Source: SIG578 sp045655125
GTDB taxonomy: Bacteria > Bacillota > Clostridia > Oscillospirales > Ruminococcaceae
Assembly: GCA_045655125.1 (NCBI GenBank)
Contig: JAZOOR010000032.1
Location: 1 to 21,977 of the forward strand
Direction of reading: 5' to 3'
DNA: 21,977 nt
In this document: one piece after another, positions 14,798 to 21,977 of the stretch
Position numbering within the stretch: the stretch's first letter is position 1
Layout of the letters: every line of letters begins with the position of its first letter
Position numbers and translations under genes: made by a program
Notes under the pieces: generated by a model
The model's input: only the letters and a program-made list of their open reading frames with translations
Database searches by the model: none
What the model was told of the DNA's origin: nothing

Positions 14798-15589
14798 CTA
14801 ATCTACATTTACGCCTTTTTTGAAAAGACGGATGTTTACATAACAGATAAGTACCGATACCAAGGTGTATGAGGAAATCGCTATAAATAGTATGCTCTTT
14901 ATTGTTTGAATGTCAGGGGCACTATTAGTTACAAAAAGATTCATAAAATCTTTATTAAAAATTGCTATACCAAACAGCGCTACAATTATTATAGCCTGAC
15001 TTGAAATAAATGCAATAGCACCAAATAATACCGAAAAACCGATTTTTGCATTATTCTTCATATGTCCTAATATGATTCCCGTAAATCCGCACTGTAAAAT
15101 ATTTATGAATTCTAAGAAAAGTGCAAACACAAACAAAGCAATAATTCCTAATACCGTGCTATCATAAATTTCTGCCAGAGGCAGTAAAAGGTTTTTAATA
15201 AACAGCAGGTTTTCCTTTGAGTAATAAGCCGTAAACAACACAAGGCAAATCAGCGCAAAGCTTACAAAAAGAGTTATAATTGTTGTTAAAATTTTTGATA
15301 GATAATGAGTTGCTTTTTCTACCGGCAGAGTGTGCGTAAGATATGACTCATCTCCATAAAAATGACTTTTAAATCTTACCCACATACGCAGTATATTATT
15401 TATTAGTGTACTGCATATCATAGAAATTGCAGCGCCTTGTGTAATCTGGCCTAAAATCTCCAGTATTAGAGAATTTTCAAAGCTGAAAAAAATCCTTGTC
15501 AGCAACCCAAAAAACATAGCTAATATATAAAAAATTATAAGTACCTTAAAAATGCTTTTAAGGTCATATTTAAGTAATTTCTTTAGCAT
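14798..15589 (-). CDS. ABC transporter permease (ABC-2 type membrane protein)
   Basis: This 263-residue integral membrane protein has about six hydrophobic helices: near 15-35, 48-65, 100-122, 142-165, 185-212 and 235-254. A cytosolic segment HFYGDESYLTHTLPV lies between the second and third helices, a pattern common in small ABC-2 permeases paired with YtrB/BcrA-type ATPases. The start overlaps the end of the ATPase gene by 7 bp, so the two are translated together. The substrate is unknown; related GntR-linked systems respond to cell-wall stress or antimicrobial peptides. Confidence 0.85.
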   Translation of the reverse strand: MLKKLLKYDLKSIFKVLIIFYILAMFFGLLTRIFFSFENSLILEILGQITQGAAISMICSTLINNILRMWVRFKSHFYGDESYLTHTLPVEKATHYLSKILTTIITLFVSFALICLVLFTAYYSKENLLFIKNLLLPLAEIYDSTVLGIIALFVFALFLEFINILQCGFTGIILGHMKNNAKIGFSVLFGAIAFISSQAIIIVALFGIAIFNKDFMNLFVTNSAPDIQTIKSILFIAISSYTLVSVLICYVNIRLFKKGVNVD

Positions 15590-16281
15590 TTAAACGTCCT
15601 CCTGAAAATCTCATCAATAGAAGCGTCCTCGCGGTTTCTGAGCTCATCCGCTTCGGCGGTTAATACAATTTCGCCATTATCGATAAAAATAACATTATCC
15701 AATATGCGTTCAATATCGCTTATAAGATGGGTAGAAATAATTACACTCGCGCCCTCATTAAAATTAGTAAGAATTGTATCTAAAATATAATCTCTGGTAG
15801 CAGGGTCCACGCCGCCTAAGGGTTCATCAAGAATATAAAGGTCAGCCTTTCGGCTCATAACCAGCACTAACTGCACCTTTTCCTGCATACCTTTGCTCAT
15901 TTTCGCAAGCTTTTGACTAACATCAAGTCCTAAATCCATTAGAAGATTATAAGCCTTCTCGCTATCGAAATTTTCATAGAACTCCGCAAAATACTTTATG
16001 GTTTTGTCTACTGTCATACCCTTATCAAGATATGTGCGCTCGGGCAGATAGGAAATAATTTTTTTGCTTTCGACTCCAATAGGTTTGCTGTTTATAAGAA
16101 TTTGTCCCGAACTTATGGTTAAAAGACCGTTTATAAGCTTTATAAGTGTGGATTTACCCGTACCATTTTTACCTAAAAGACCGATTATCTTTCCACGCGG
16201 TATAGTTAAATTTATGCTTTTAAGTATTTGCTTTTCGCCAAAGCTTTTATTTAGGTCAATGCATTGCAATAATTCCATCAT
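15583..16281 (-). CDS. ABC transporter ATP-binding protein (YtrB/BcrA-like)
   Basis: This 232-residue ATPase has Walker A GKNGTGKST (37-45), a degenerate signature MSKGMQEKV (128-136), Walker B LYILDEP (148-154), a D-loop GGVD and the switch His184 in STH. The Q-loop position reads YLPE with Glu81 in place of Gln, a pattern I associate with YtrB-type ATPases. The start codon overlaps the stop of the GntR regulator gene (ATGA), giving a regulator-ATPase-permease operon. The arrangement matches YtrA-type export or sensing systems; what it moves cannot be read from sequence. Confidence 0.93.
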   Translation of the reverse strand: MMELLQCIDLNKSFGEKQILKSINLTIPRGKIIGLLGKNGTGKSTLIKLINGLLTISSGQILINSKPIGVESKKIISYLPERTYLDKGMTVDKTIKYFAEFYENFDSEKAYNLLMDLGLDVSQKLAKMSKGMQEKVQLVLVMSRKADLYILDEPLGGVDPATRDYILDTILTNFNEGASVIISTHLISDIERILDNVIFIDNGEIVLTAEADELRNREDASIDEIFRRTFKC

Positions 16282-16643
16282 CTGCTTCCTCCATATTTTT
16301 TAATAAGCAATAATACATCATCTTTATCAAGACCAATTTTTCCCATAGTTTCCATATACTTTTGCGTAACCATATCGGCATATTCTTGCTTGTACTTTTC
16401 AATAAGCAATCTGTCTTCTGTAACAAACTTTCCGTTAGTGCGTTCGGTAAATACAAGCCCTATATCCTCGAGTTCTACAAGTGCTTTTTGCACAGTGTTA
16501 GGATTTACCTTTAATTTTAGCGCCAAATCCCTTACAGAAGGTAGACGCTCTCCCGCAGAAAGCTTACCAGAAATAATATCTTTTTTAAGACTCTCTACGA
16601 GCTGAAGATAAATCGGAATATTATTATCAAAACCAAAATCCAT
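16278..16643 (-). CDS. GntR-family (YtrA subfamily) transcriptional repressor
   Basis: This 121-residue regulator has an N-terminal winged helix (about 10-75) with the typical IYLQLVESLKKDIISGKL start, GERLPSVRDLA and the recognition helix VNPNTVQKALVELE. A short C-terminal helical part of about 45 residues follows instead of a large ligand domain, which defines the YtrA type. I take ATG 16643 as the start; a GTG at 16658 is in frame but sits only about 14 nt from the predicted transcription start with no ribosome binding site. The gene leads the ABC operon, and a perfect palindrome overlaps its -10 box, so it probably represses itself. Confidence 0.9.
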   Translation of the reverse strand: MDFGFDNNIPIYLQLVESLKKDIISGKLSAGERLPSVRDLALKLKVNPNTVQKALVELEDIGLVFTERTNGKFVTEDRLLIEKYKQEYADMVTQKYMETMGKIGLDKDDVLLLIKKYGGSR

Positions 16644-16658
16644 TTTTTCACCACGCAC

Positions 16659-16707
16659 TGTATTATTGTTTTAATACAATAATACATACAAATTTTAATT
16701 TTGTCAA
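16659..16707 (-). promoter_or_regulatory. promoter and operator of the GntR-ABC operon
   Basis: On the minus strand, TTGACA (16702-16707) lies 17 bp from TATTAT (16679-16684). The perfect inverted repeat TGTATTATTG (16659-16668) and CAATAATACA (16677-16686), spaced by 8 bp, covers the -10 box and the start site. That is the expected place for an operator bound by a dimeric GntR repressor. Confidence 0.8.
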
Positions 16708-16742
16708 GTGTTATTTTAGAGGTTTTGAATTTTCTTAGAAAT

Positions 16743-16779
16743 AATAGAGGCACGCTCGAGAGTGGAGCGTGCCTCTATT
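16743..16779 (-). terminator. terminator of the hydrolase gene (overlaps its stop codon)
   Basis: A 15-bp inverted repeat (16743-16757 with 16765-16779, loop GAGAGTG) is followed on the minus strand by an AT-rich TATTATTTCT-like tail. The stop codon of the hydrolase (16775-16777) lies inside the stem. Confidence 0.85.
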
Positions 16780-17743
16780 TTATTTTTCTACAATATGAAG
16801 CTTCTTTACCAAAAAAATCCTCAAGCGCTTTAAGATATTTTTCGGGGGCAACGGGGTAGCATAGCCCGTGTCCTGCATACTTAATAGTAACTAGCATTTT
16901 CCTGCTCGCGCAGGCATTATAATTTATTTTGCTCATTTCACAAGGCACATAATCGTCATTTTCACCGTGAAAAAATATTACAGGCAGTGTGCATTTCTTG
17001 AGCTCCTCTACTGCAGATGTTTCCTCTAAATCAAACCGCCCGTAGATTTTTGCCCCAAGCTTTACAAAAAAATATCCTAAATCCTCGGGCAGCCCCATCT
17101 GCCGAATAACCTTTTTTATAATGTCCTTGGCACTGCTAAATCCGCAGTCTGCAAGAACTCCTATAACATTGGGAGGAAGGTCTTTTCCCGATGTTATTAA
17201 AACTGTAGATGCGCCCATAGAAATTCCGCAGAGGAGAATTTTAACATCTTGCCCAAAATGCTTTACCATAAAATCCACCCAGGCAAGACAGTCGCGATGC
17301 TCCTTAATGCCAAAGGTGATAACATTGCCGCCGCTTTTTCCGCTTGTGCGCTGGTCTACTATGAGTGCGCTTCTTTTTAGCTTAAAACAGCGCTGAACGC
17401 CGCCTGCAAGGTCGCGCTGAGCGGTACCTCGGTATCCGTGAAACATAAGCTCAATAGGAGCATCGGGCGCATATTCGTAGTATTTGCCATATAGGGTTAG
17501 CCCGTCAAAAGAAGTGATTGAAAACTGCTTACAAGGCATATTCATAGTTTCAATCGACCATTTTTCTATTTTTTCCCTGAACGGCTCGTAAATATCACCC
17601 TCGGGTATCTCTATTTTATTCTCGCAGTAGTCATTTTTGCGGCGCGGCACATAAAATGCCATTCTGAAGCATATGTAGCTTATCAGTAAAAAAAGAATAG
17701 AGAGCACTATCAAAAAAACTAATGCTATCCACAAAAATACCAT
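16775..17743 (-). CDS. membrane-anchored alpha/beta hydrolase
   Basis: This 322-residue protein has one hydrophobic N-terminal helix (about 3-28) that looks like an uncleaved anchor followed by RMAFYVPRRK. The serine hydrolase domain follows: oxyanion loop FHGYRG (101-106), nucleophile elbow CGISMGAS with Ser175, acid Asp263 or Asp264 in HGENDDYVP, and His292 in AGHGL. It resembles the BEM46/YqkD-like group of alpha/beta hydrolases; the substrate is unknown. The positive charges after the helix suggest the catalytic domain is cytoplasmic, but I am not sure of this. It follows the shikimate kinase gene by 15 bp with GGAG as ribosome binding site, so the two share a transcript. Confidence 0.87.
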   Translation of the reverse strand: MVFLWIALVFLIVLSILFLLISYICFRMAFYVPRRKNDYCENKIEIPEGDIYEPFREKIEKWSIETMNMPCKQFSITSFDGLTLYGKYYEYAPDAPIELMFHGYRGTAQRDLAGGVQRCFKLKRSALIVDQRTSGKSGGNVITFGIKEHRDCLAWVDFMVKHFGQDVKILLCGISMGASTVLITSGKDLPPNVIGVLADCGFSSAKDIIKKVIRQMGLPEDLGYFFVKLGAKIYGRFDLEETSAVEELKKCTLPVIFFHGENDDYVPCEMSKINYNACASRKMLVTIKYAGHGLCYPVAPEKYLKALEDFFGKEASYCRKIK

Positions 17744-17758
17744 AATATCATCTCCGAT

Positions 17759-18250
17759 TTAATTCACAAGCTCAGCAAGTGCAGAAACACATTCCTCAAT
17801 AGAAAGCTGAGAGCAGTTTAGGGTAATATCCGCGTATTTTTCGTAAAGAGGGGCGCGCTCAGAAAAGAGCTTAGCTATCGTGTCCCCCTTTTCCATAACA
17901 ATGCCGCGGGTTTTTATATTTTTAATCCTTTTTTCAATCTCGTCAGGAGAAAGCTTTAAATAAACTGTTTTTGAATTTTTCTTTAAATTTTTCATCCCCA
18001 ATTCAGAGTAAACTGCACTGCCGCCCGTTGCTATAACAGTACTGTCACAGCAAAGCTCACTGAGAACAAGACTTTCCTTTTGTTTAAAGACCTCAAGTCC
18101 CTCGCTATTAATGATTTCGGATAACTTTTTATTAAACCTATTTTGAATAAGCAGGTCGGTGTCGACAAAATCAAGCATCAGCGCCTTTGCAAGCAAAACA
18201 CCAATGGTACTTTTTCCACACCCCGGCATACCTATAAGCACAATATTCAT
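17759..18250 (-). CDS. aroK: shikimate kinase-family protein
   Basis: This 163-residue P-loop kinase has Walker A GMPGCGKST (7-15), the Asp30-Thr-Asp32 pair, a lid with TRGIVME and the nucleotide/substrate Arg132 in ERAPLYEKYAD. Shikimate kinase phosphorylates the 3-hydroxyl of shikimate in aromatic amino acid synthesis. Two family positions differ: the shikimate-binding FR is Phe55-Lys56, and the GGG motif is GGS (76-78). The GGS form is seen in some Clostridia, but the Arg to Lys change leaves the substrate less sure. Other aromatic pathway genes are not nearby. ATG 18250 with GGGAGAA upstream is the start; the in-frame TTG at 18265 is rejected. Confidence 0.8.
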   Translation of the reverse strand: MNIVLIGMPGCGKSTIGVLLAKALMLDFVDTDLLIQNRFNKKLSEIINSEGLEVFKQKESLVLSELCCDSTVIATGGSAVYSELGMKNLKKNSKTVYLKLSPDEIEKRIKNIKTRGIVMEKGDTIAKLFSERAPLYEKYADITLNCSQLSIEECVSALAELVN

Positions 18251-18295
18251 TTTGATTTCTCCCAAAGCCTTAGTATCATAGATTTATATATTTAG

Positions 18296-18322
18296 ATTAT
18301 CACAACAAAATAACGCTGTCAA
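18296..18322 (-). promoter_or_regulatory. promoter of the shikimate kinase-hydrolase pair
   Basis: On the minus strand TTGACA (18317-18322) is followed by GATAAT (18296-18301) with an extended TG, spacing 15 bp. A less similar -10 with 17-bp spacing (TAATCT) overlaps it. The spacing makes this a moderate call. Confidence 0.5.
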
Positions 18323-18340
18323 TTAAGGGCATTAAACTTG

Positions 18341-18369
18341 TTGACTTTTTGTTATGGTAGTGAGATAAT
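18341..18369 (+). promoter_or_regulatory. sigma-A promoter of the yitT-like gene
   Basis: TTGACT (18341-18346) and GATAAT (18364-18369) are 17 bp apart. The start codon follows at 18392 with GAGGTGG as ribosome binding site. It is divergent from the shikimate kinase promoter. Confidence 0.7.
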
Positions 18370-18391
18370 TAAAAATATTGAGGTGGATAAT

Positions 18392-19258
18392 ATGAATAAG
18401 ATAAAGAAATATTTCAGGGATTTTGTGTGGATAACCTTTGCATCAGCACTTACAGCAATAGGAATTTATTTTTTTAAATTCCCCAACAACTTTAGCACAG
18501 GCGGAGTAACGGGCTTAGCTGTTATTTTGGCAAGATTATTTCCCGACTTTACAGCCGCCAATTACTCAACGGTATTTAATCTTCTTCTCCTTGCCCTCGG
18601 CTTTGCCATTTTAGGAAAGGAGTTTGGTGTGAAAACTCTTTATGCCACTCTTATTCAAACAGTTTTAGTGCAGGGGTTTGAGTTTATATGCCCCCTTAGC
18701 AAACCGCTCACAAACCAGCCAATGCTTGAGCTTTTGTTTGTAATTCTTTTAGCTGCTATAGGCTCAGCTATTCTCTTTGATTTTGATGGCTCAACGGGCG
18801 GTACTGATATTATCGCAATGGTAATAAAGAAATATAGCAGCATAAATATTTCAAAGGCGCTGTTTTGTGTTGATGCCCTCATAGTTATGGTTAATTTCTT
18901 TGTTTTCGGTATAGAAAACTGGCTTTTCTCACTTATCGCTTTTGCTGCAAAAATATTTGTTCTTAACAATGTTATAAAGAGCATACACCTATCAAAGTTC
19001 TGCACAGTTGTTATAAAACCCGAGTTCTTAAAGCAAGTCTGCGAATATATAACACACGAGCTAAAAAGAACTGCAACCGTCAGCGAGCACTTTAAAGGTG
19101 CGTTTGGACACGAGGAAAGAAGTGTTCTTTTTATCGCCCTTTCTGCAAGACAGACAATGCAACTTAAGAAATATGTAAAATCGCTTGACGCTCAAGGATT
19201 TGTTGTTGCAACAGATACAAGCGAAATAAGCGGAAAAGGTTTTAGAGATATGATTTAA
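18392..19258 (+). CDS. YitT family membrane protein (DUF161 + DUF2179)
   Basis: This 288-residue protein has about five to six membrane helices in its first two thirds, including the conserved FKFPNNFSTGGVTGLAVIL segment and FDGSTGGTDIIAMVI. A soluble C-terminal DUF2179 domain (about 205-288) follows, with FKGAFGHEERSVLF and SARQTMQLKKYVKSLD. The family is widespread and multicopy in Firmicutes; its transport role is not established. ATG 18392 is chosen for its GAGGTGG ribosome binding site; an in-frame ATG at 18338 lies upstream of the promoter and is rejected. It is a single-gene transcript ended by the hairpin at 19264. Confidence 0.92.
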   Translation: MNKIKKYFRDFVWITFASALTAIGIYFFKFPNNFSTGGVTGLAVILARLFPDFTAANYSTVFNLLLLALGFAILGKEFGVKTLYATLIQTVLVQGFEFICPLSKPLTNQPMLELLFVILLAAIGSAILFDFDGSTGGTDIIAMVIKKYSSINISKALFCVDALIVMVNFFVFGIENWLFSLIAFAAKIFVLNNVIKSIHLSKFCTVVIKPEFLKQVCEYITHELKRTATVSEHFKGAFGHEERSVLFIALSARQTMQLKKYVKSLDAQGFVVATDTSEISGKGFRDMI

Positions 19259-19263
19259 CAAAA

Positions 19264-19293
19264 CTGCCCTGCCCGAAAACTCGGGCAGGGCAG
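19264..19293 (+). terminator. terminator hairpin after the yitT-like gene
   Basis: A perfect 13-bp GC-rich inverted repeat (19264-19276 with 19281-19293, loop AAAC) begins five bases after the stop codon. It is followed by AACTGTTTTAAG, a weak T-tract. Confidence 0.75.
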
Positions 19294-19324
19294 AACTGTT
19301 TTAAGAAAATTTATTTAAAAAAAG

Positions 19325-19353
19325 TGGAAATATTGAAACGAATGTAGTATAAT
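19325..19353 (+). promoter_or_regulatory. promoter of trkA-trkH
   Basis: TGGAAA (19325-19330, four of six matches) and TATAAT (19348-19353) are 17 bp apart. The -10 box begins a perfect palindrome TATAATG-A-CATTATA (19348-19362) that could be an operator. Confidence 0.6.
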
Positions 19354-19388
19354 GACATTATATATCATTTAAAAGAGGAAAATTATTT

Positions 19389-20747
19389 ATGAAAATTGTA
19401 GTTGCAGGATGCGGCAAAATCGGAACCACCATCATCGAAAGCCTTGTTTCAGAGGGACACGATATTGTTGCAGTCGATAGCGACAGTGCAGTTATATCCG
19501 AAATCAGCAATATTTATGATGTTATGTGTGTTAACGGCGGTGCAACCGATGTTAGCACTCTTGCCGAGGCTGATGCTCAGAAAGCTGAACTTTTTGTTGC
19601 AGTCACAGGCTCGGACGAAATGAATATGTTAGCTTGCTTTCTTGCTAAGAGAATGGGCGCACAGAACACTATTGCAAGAATAAGAAGTCCTTTTTATAAT
19701 GAACACAATTTAGGCTTCTTAAAGCATCAGCTTAACCTTAATGTTTCTATAAACCCTGAGCAGATTATTGCAAAAGAGCTTTATAATATTCTAAAATTTC
19801 CAAGCGCAGACAGTATTGAAACCTTTTCAAGAGGTCAGCTTGAGCTTATTCATCACCGCCTTAAACCCGATTCAATTCTTGATGGACTCACTCTTATTGA
19901 AATGCGTAAAAAGTATCAGGGTAACTATCTTGTCGGAACTGTTGAACGCGATGATGAGGTATTTATTCCCGATGGAAATTTTGTTTTAAAATCGGGAGAT
20001 AAGGTTGGATTTACAGCATCTCCCTCAGAAATTCAAAAGCTCTTTAAAAGCCTTGGAATTCTTCAAAAGAAAGCAAAAAGTGTTATGATTCTCGGTGCAA
20101 GTCGAACATCCTATTATCTTGCAAAGCTGCTGCTTGCCAGCGGCAACCCTGTTAAGATAATTGAGAGAGACAGAGAGAAGTGCGAGCAGTTTGCCGAGGC
20201 TCTCTCAGGCGCAATCATTATACAGGGTGACGGTGCTCAACAGGAACTTCTTTTAGAAGAGGGGATAACTTCAACCGACGCATTCGTTGCCCTAACGGGT
20301 ATTGACGAGGAAAATATACTTATTTCTTTCTTTGCCAAGGCGCAGAATGTTCCAAAGGTTATTTCAAAGGTAAACCGAGGCGAGCTTGCCTCAATGGCAG
20401 AAAAGCTGGGACTTGATACAATTGTTTCTCCCAAAACTGTGGTCAGTGACCTTCTTTCGCGCTACGCAAGAGCTCTTGAGAATTCGCTTGGCAGTAATGT
20501 TGAAACCCTTTACAAGCTTGTGGAGGGTAAGGCGGAAGCCATTGAATTTATTGTAAAAGACGATTTTATTCACCAGAATATTCCCTTGCGTTCATTAAAG
20601 ATCAAAAAGAATGTTCTTGTTGCGGGTATAATCCGTAATAGAAAGGCGATTATTCCTGGCGGTAATGATTTCATATTAGCAGGCGACCATGTTGTTGTGC
20701 TTGCCGCGGACCATCAGATGAACGACCTGTCTGATATTTTAGATTAA
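19389..20747 (+). CDS. trkA: Trk potassium uptake system regulatory subunit TrkA
   Basis: This 452-residue protein has the duplicated TrkA layout: RCK-N (1 to about 125), RCK-C (about 140-220), a second RCK-N (about 230-350) and a second RCK-C (about 370-452). The first Rossmann motif is intact (GCGKIG, 7-12, and VDSD near 29-32), so it can bind NAD(H) or ATP. The second, ILGASRTSYYLA, is less canonical. It forms the cytoplasmic gating ring under the TrkH pore. The gene is 18 bp from trkH and shares its transcript. The ribosome binding site is AAGAGGAAA. Confidence 0.95.
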   Translation: MKIVVAGCGKIGTTIIESLVSEGHDIVAVDSDSAVISEISNIYDVMCVNGGATDVSTLAEADAQKAELFVAVTGSDEMNMLACFLAKRMGAQNTIARIRSPFYNEHNLGFLKHQLNLNVSINPEQIIAKELYNILKFPSADSIETFSRGQLELIHHRLKPDSILDGLTLIEMRKKYQGNYLVGTVERDDEVFIPDGNFVLKSGDKVGFTASPSEIQKLFKSLGILQKKAKSVMILGASRTSYYLAKLLLASGNPVKIIERDREKCEQFAEALSGAIIIQGDGAQQELLLEEGITSTDAFVALTGIDEENILISFFAKAQNVPKVISKVNRGELASMAEKLGLDTIVSPKTVVSDLLSRYARALENSLGSNVETLYKLVEGKAEAIEFIVKDDFIHQNIPLRSLKIKKNVLVAGIIRNRKAIIPGGNDFILAGDHVVVLAADHQMNDLSDILD

Positions 20748-20765
20748 AGGCGGAAATGTAAAAAA

Positions 20766-21977
20766 ATGAATTATAAAATGATATTCAGTACGCTTGGCAG
20801 GGTGTTTATAGCATTAGCGGCATTGCTTTTGCTGCCCGCGGCTGTCGCACTGTATTATAAAGAGGAATGTCTGTCTGCTTTTCTTATCTCGGCGGCAATT
20901 TCCTTTGTTATAGGCTTTGCGTTAACTCATATTTTTCGCACAAAAAATCATGTGATATATGCACGCGAGGGCTTTGCCATAGTGGCTCTTGTCTGGCTCG
21001 GGTTTTCAACCGTCGGAGCGCTTCCATTTGTAATTGGAAACGAAATTCATTCGTTTGTTGATGCGCTTTTTGAAACAGTCAGCGGATTTACTACAACTGG
21101 TTCATCTATACTTGTGGATGTAGAGAGCATGAGCCACGGACTTCTTTTTTGGCGTAGCTTTACACATTGGATAGGCGGTATGGGGGTGCTTGTGTTCGTT
21201 ATGGCGCTGCTTCCCAATGTTACCGAACGCTCTGTTCACCTGATGCGCGCCGAAATGCCGGGACCTATTTTTGGAAAGCTTGTTCCAAGAGCTAAGGATA
21301 CCGCAAGAGTTCTCTATCTTATCTACATCGCATTGACTGTTATTCAAATAGTTCTGCTTCTCTGCGGCGGAATGCCCATTTTTGACAGTATTGTTCACAC
21401 ATTCGGAACGGCGGGAACGGGCGGATTTGGAATAAAGGCAGATAGTATCGGCGGATATAGCCCTTATGTTCAATGGGTAATTGCGATATTTATGCTCATA
21501 TTCGGCGTTAACTTTAACCTTTATTATATGCTTCTTATCCGCAAATTTAAAGTAGCTTTAAAAAGCACAGAAATGTGGAGTTATTTAGCAATAGTGGCAG
21601 CCTCTGTGGGAGTAATATGTCTTAATATTTACCCTATGTACGAAAACTTCTCTGATGTTTTAAGACAGTCGGTATTTCAGGTTTCGTCTATAATAACAAC
21701 AACAGGCTATGCTACAACAGACTTTAACCTATGGCCCTCGCTTTCAAAGACTGTGCTTGTTGTGCTGATGTTTATAGGTGCTTGCGCAGGCTCAACAGCG
21801 GGCGGACTTAAGGTTTCGCGTGTTGTTATTCTTTTCAAAACAATCGGCAGAGAACTGAGAAAGCTTTTGCATCCCCGCTCGGTAAACTCTATAAAATTTG
21901 AGGGCAAGAGCCTTGATAATGCGGTTGTCTCAACTGTTACAACCTATTTCGCAACCTATGTGTTCTGCTTTATCGCA
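20766..21977 (+). CDS. trkH: Trk potassium uptake protein TrkH, 3' end beyond the window
   Basis: An open frame of 404 codons from ATG 20766 runs off the end of the window with no stop. It encodes the TrkH/KtrB-type pore. The four selectivity-filter repeats can be seen: SGFTTTGSS (about 115-123), FGTAGTGGFG (about 218-227), SSIITTTGYATTD and, last, ACAGSTAGGLK. Multiple hydrophobic helices lie between them. The complete protein is usually about 480 residues, so roughly the last sixth is missing. The pore conducts K+ (or Na+) under TrkA control. Confidence 0.94.
   Translation, partial: MNYKMIFSTLGRVFIALAALLLLPAAVALYYKEECLSAFLISAAISFVIGFALTHIFRTKNHVIYAREGFAIVALVWLGFSTVGALPFVIGNEIHSFVDALFETVSGFTTTGSSILVDVESMSHGLLFWRSFTHWIGGMGVLVFVMALLPNVTERSVHLMRAEMPGPIFGKLVPRAKDTARVLYLIYIALTVIQIVLLLCGGMPIFDSIVHTFGTAGTGGFGIKADSIGGYSPYVQWVIAIFMLIFGVNFNLYYMLLIRKFKVALKSTEMWSYLAIVAASVGVICLNIYPMYENFSDVLRQSVFQVSSIITTTGYATTDFNLWPSLSKTVLVVLMFIGACAGSTAGGLKVSRVVILFKTIGRELRKLLHPRSVNSIKFEGKSLDNAVVSTVTTYFATYVFCFIA

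Noticed and set aside
16644..16658. GTG start of the GntR regulator, five codons upstream.
   Set aside because: It is about 14 nt from the predicted transcript start without a ribosome binding site.
18251..18265. TTG start of the shikimate kinase.
   Set aside because: Its codons form the ribosome binding site (GGGAGAA) of the ATG at 18250, and the family starts just before the P-loop.
18338..18391. ATG 18338 as start of the YitT-family gene.
   Set aside because: It precedes the promoter -35 box; ATG 18392 has a GAGGTGG ribosome binding site and gives the usual family N terminus.

Overview
The window looks like chromosomal DNA of a moderately low-GC Firmicute, most likely a gut-type Clostridia (Oscillospirales/Ruminococcaceae-like). 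This rests on the T-box leader, RqcH, a YtrA-type GntR regulator with its ABC operon, a YitT/DUF161 protein, the dnaX-ebfC-recR order and strong consensus sigma-A promoters. No mobile element, CRISPR array or phage gene was seen. The organism assignment is an inference.

Layout. 1-225: two tRNA-Ser genes (GCU and UGA anticodons) on the minus strand with their own promoter. 294-2138: rqcH on the minus strand, with terminator hairpin and promoter. 2161-6908: a plus-strand run of dnaX, a DEDDh exonuclease, ebfC/ybaB, recR, smpB and an acetyl-esterase-like hydrolase. 6939-7360: ssrA (tmRNA) with its own promoter and terminator. 7444-14787: a T-box-controlled cluster of aspS::gatC (one fused ORF), gatA (short and altered), gatB, an asparaginase-family gene and alaX, ending at a bidirectional terminator. 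14798-16707: a minus-strand GntR / ABC ATPase / ABC permease operon. 16743-18322: a minus-strand pair of shikimate kinase and membrane-anchored alpha/beta hydrolase. 18341-19293: a YitT-family membrane protein. 19325-21977: trkA and the 5' two-thirds or so of trkH (potassium uptake), running off the window.

The most interesting region is 7444-14787. AspRS carries a full GatC-like domain at its C terminus and has His31, a hallmark of non-discriminating AspRS, so the enzyme that makes Asp-tRNA(Asn) appears covalently tied to the amidotransferase that amidates it. GatA is about 90 residues shorter than usual. By eye it has lost both catalytic serines of the amidase Ser-cisSer-Lys triad while keeping the lysine, so it probably cannot release ammonia from glutamine. 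Downstream of gatB lies an L-asparaginase-family protein, the family that in archaea (GatD of GatDE) supplies ammonia for tRNA amidation. It keeps the nucleophile Thr12 and Thr93-Asp94 but has His where the catalytic Lys is expected. I propose, as inference, a rearranged Asn-tRNA transamidosome in which the amidase function of GatA has been lost, and either an asparaginase-family protein or free ammonia replaces it.

Much of the window concerns translation: serine tRNAs, two ribosome-rescue routes (RqcH alanine tailing and SmpB/tmRNA), Asp/Asn-tRNA synthesis and AlaX proofreading of mischarged tRNA-Ala.
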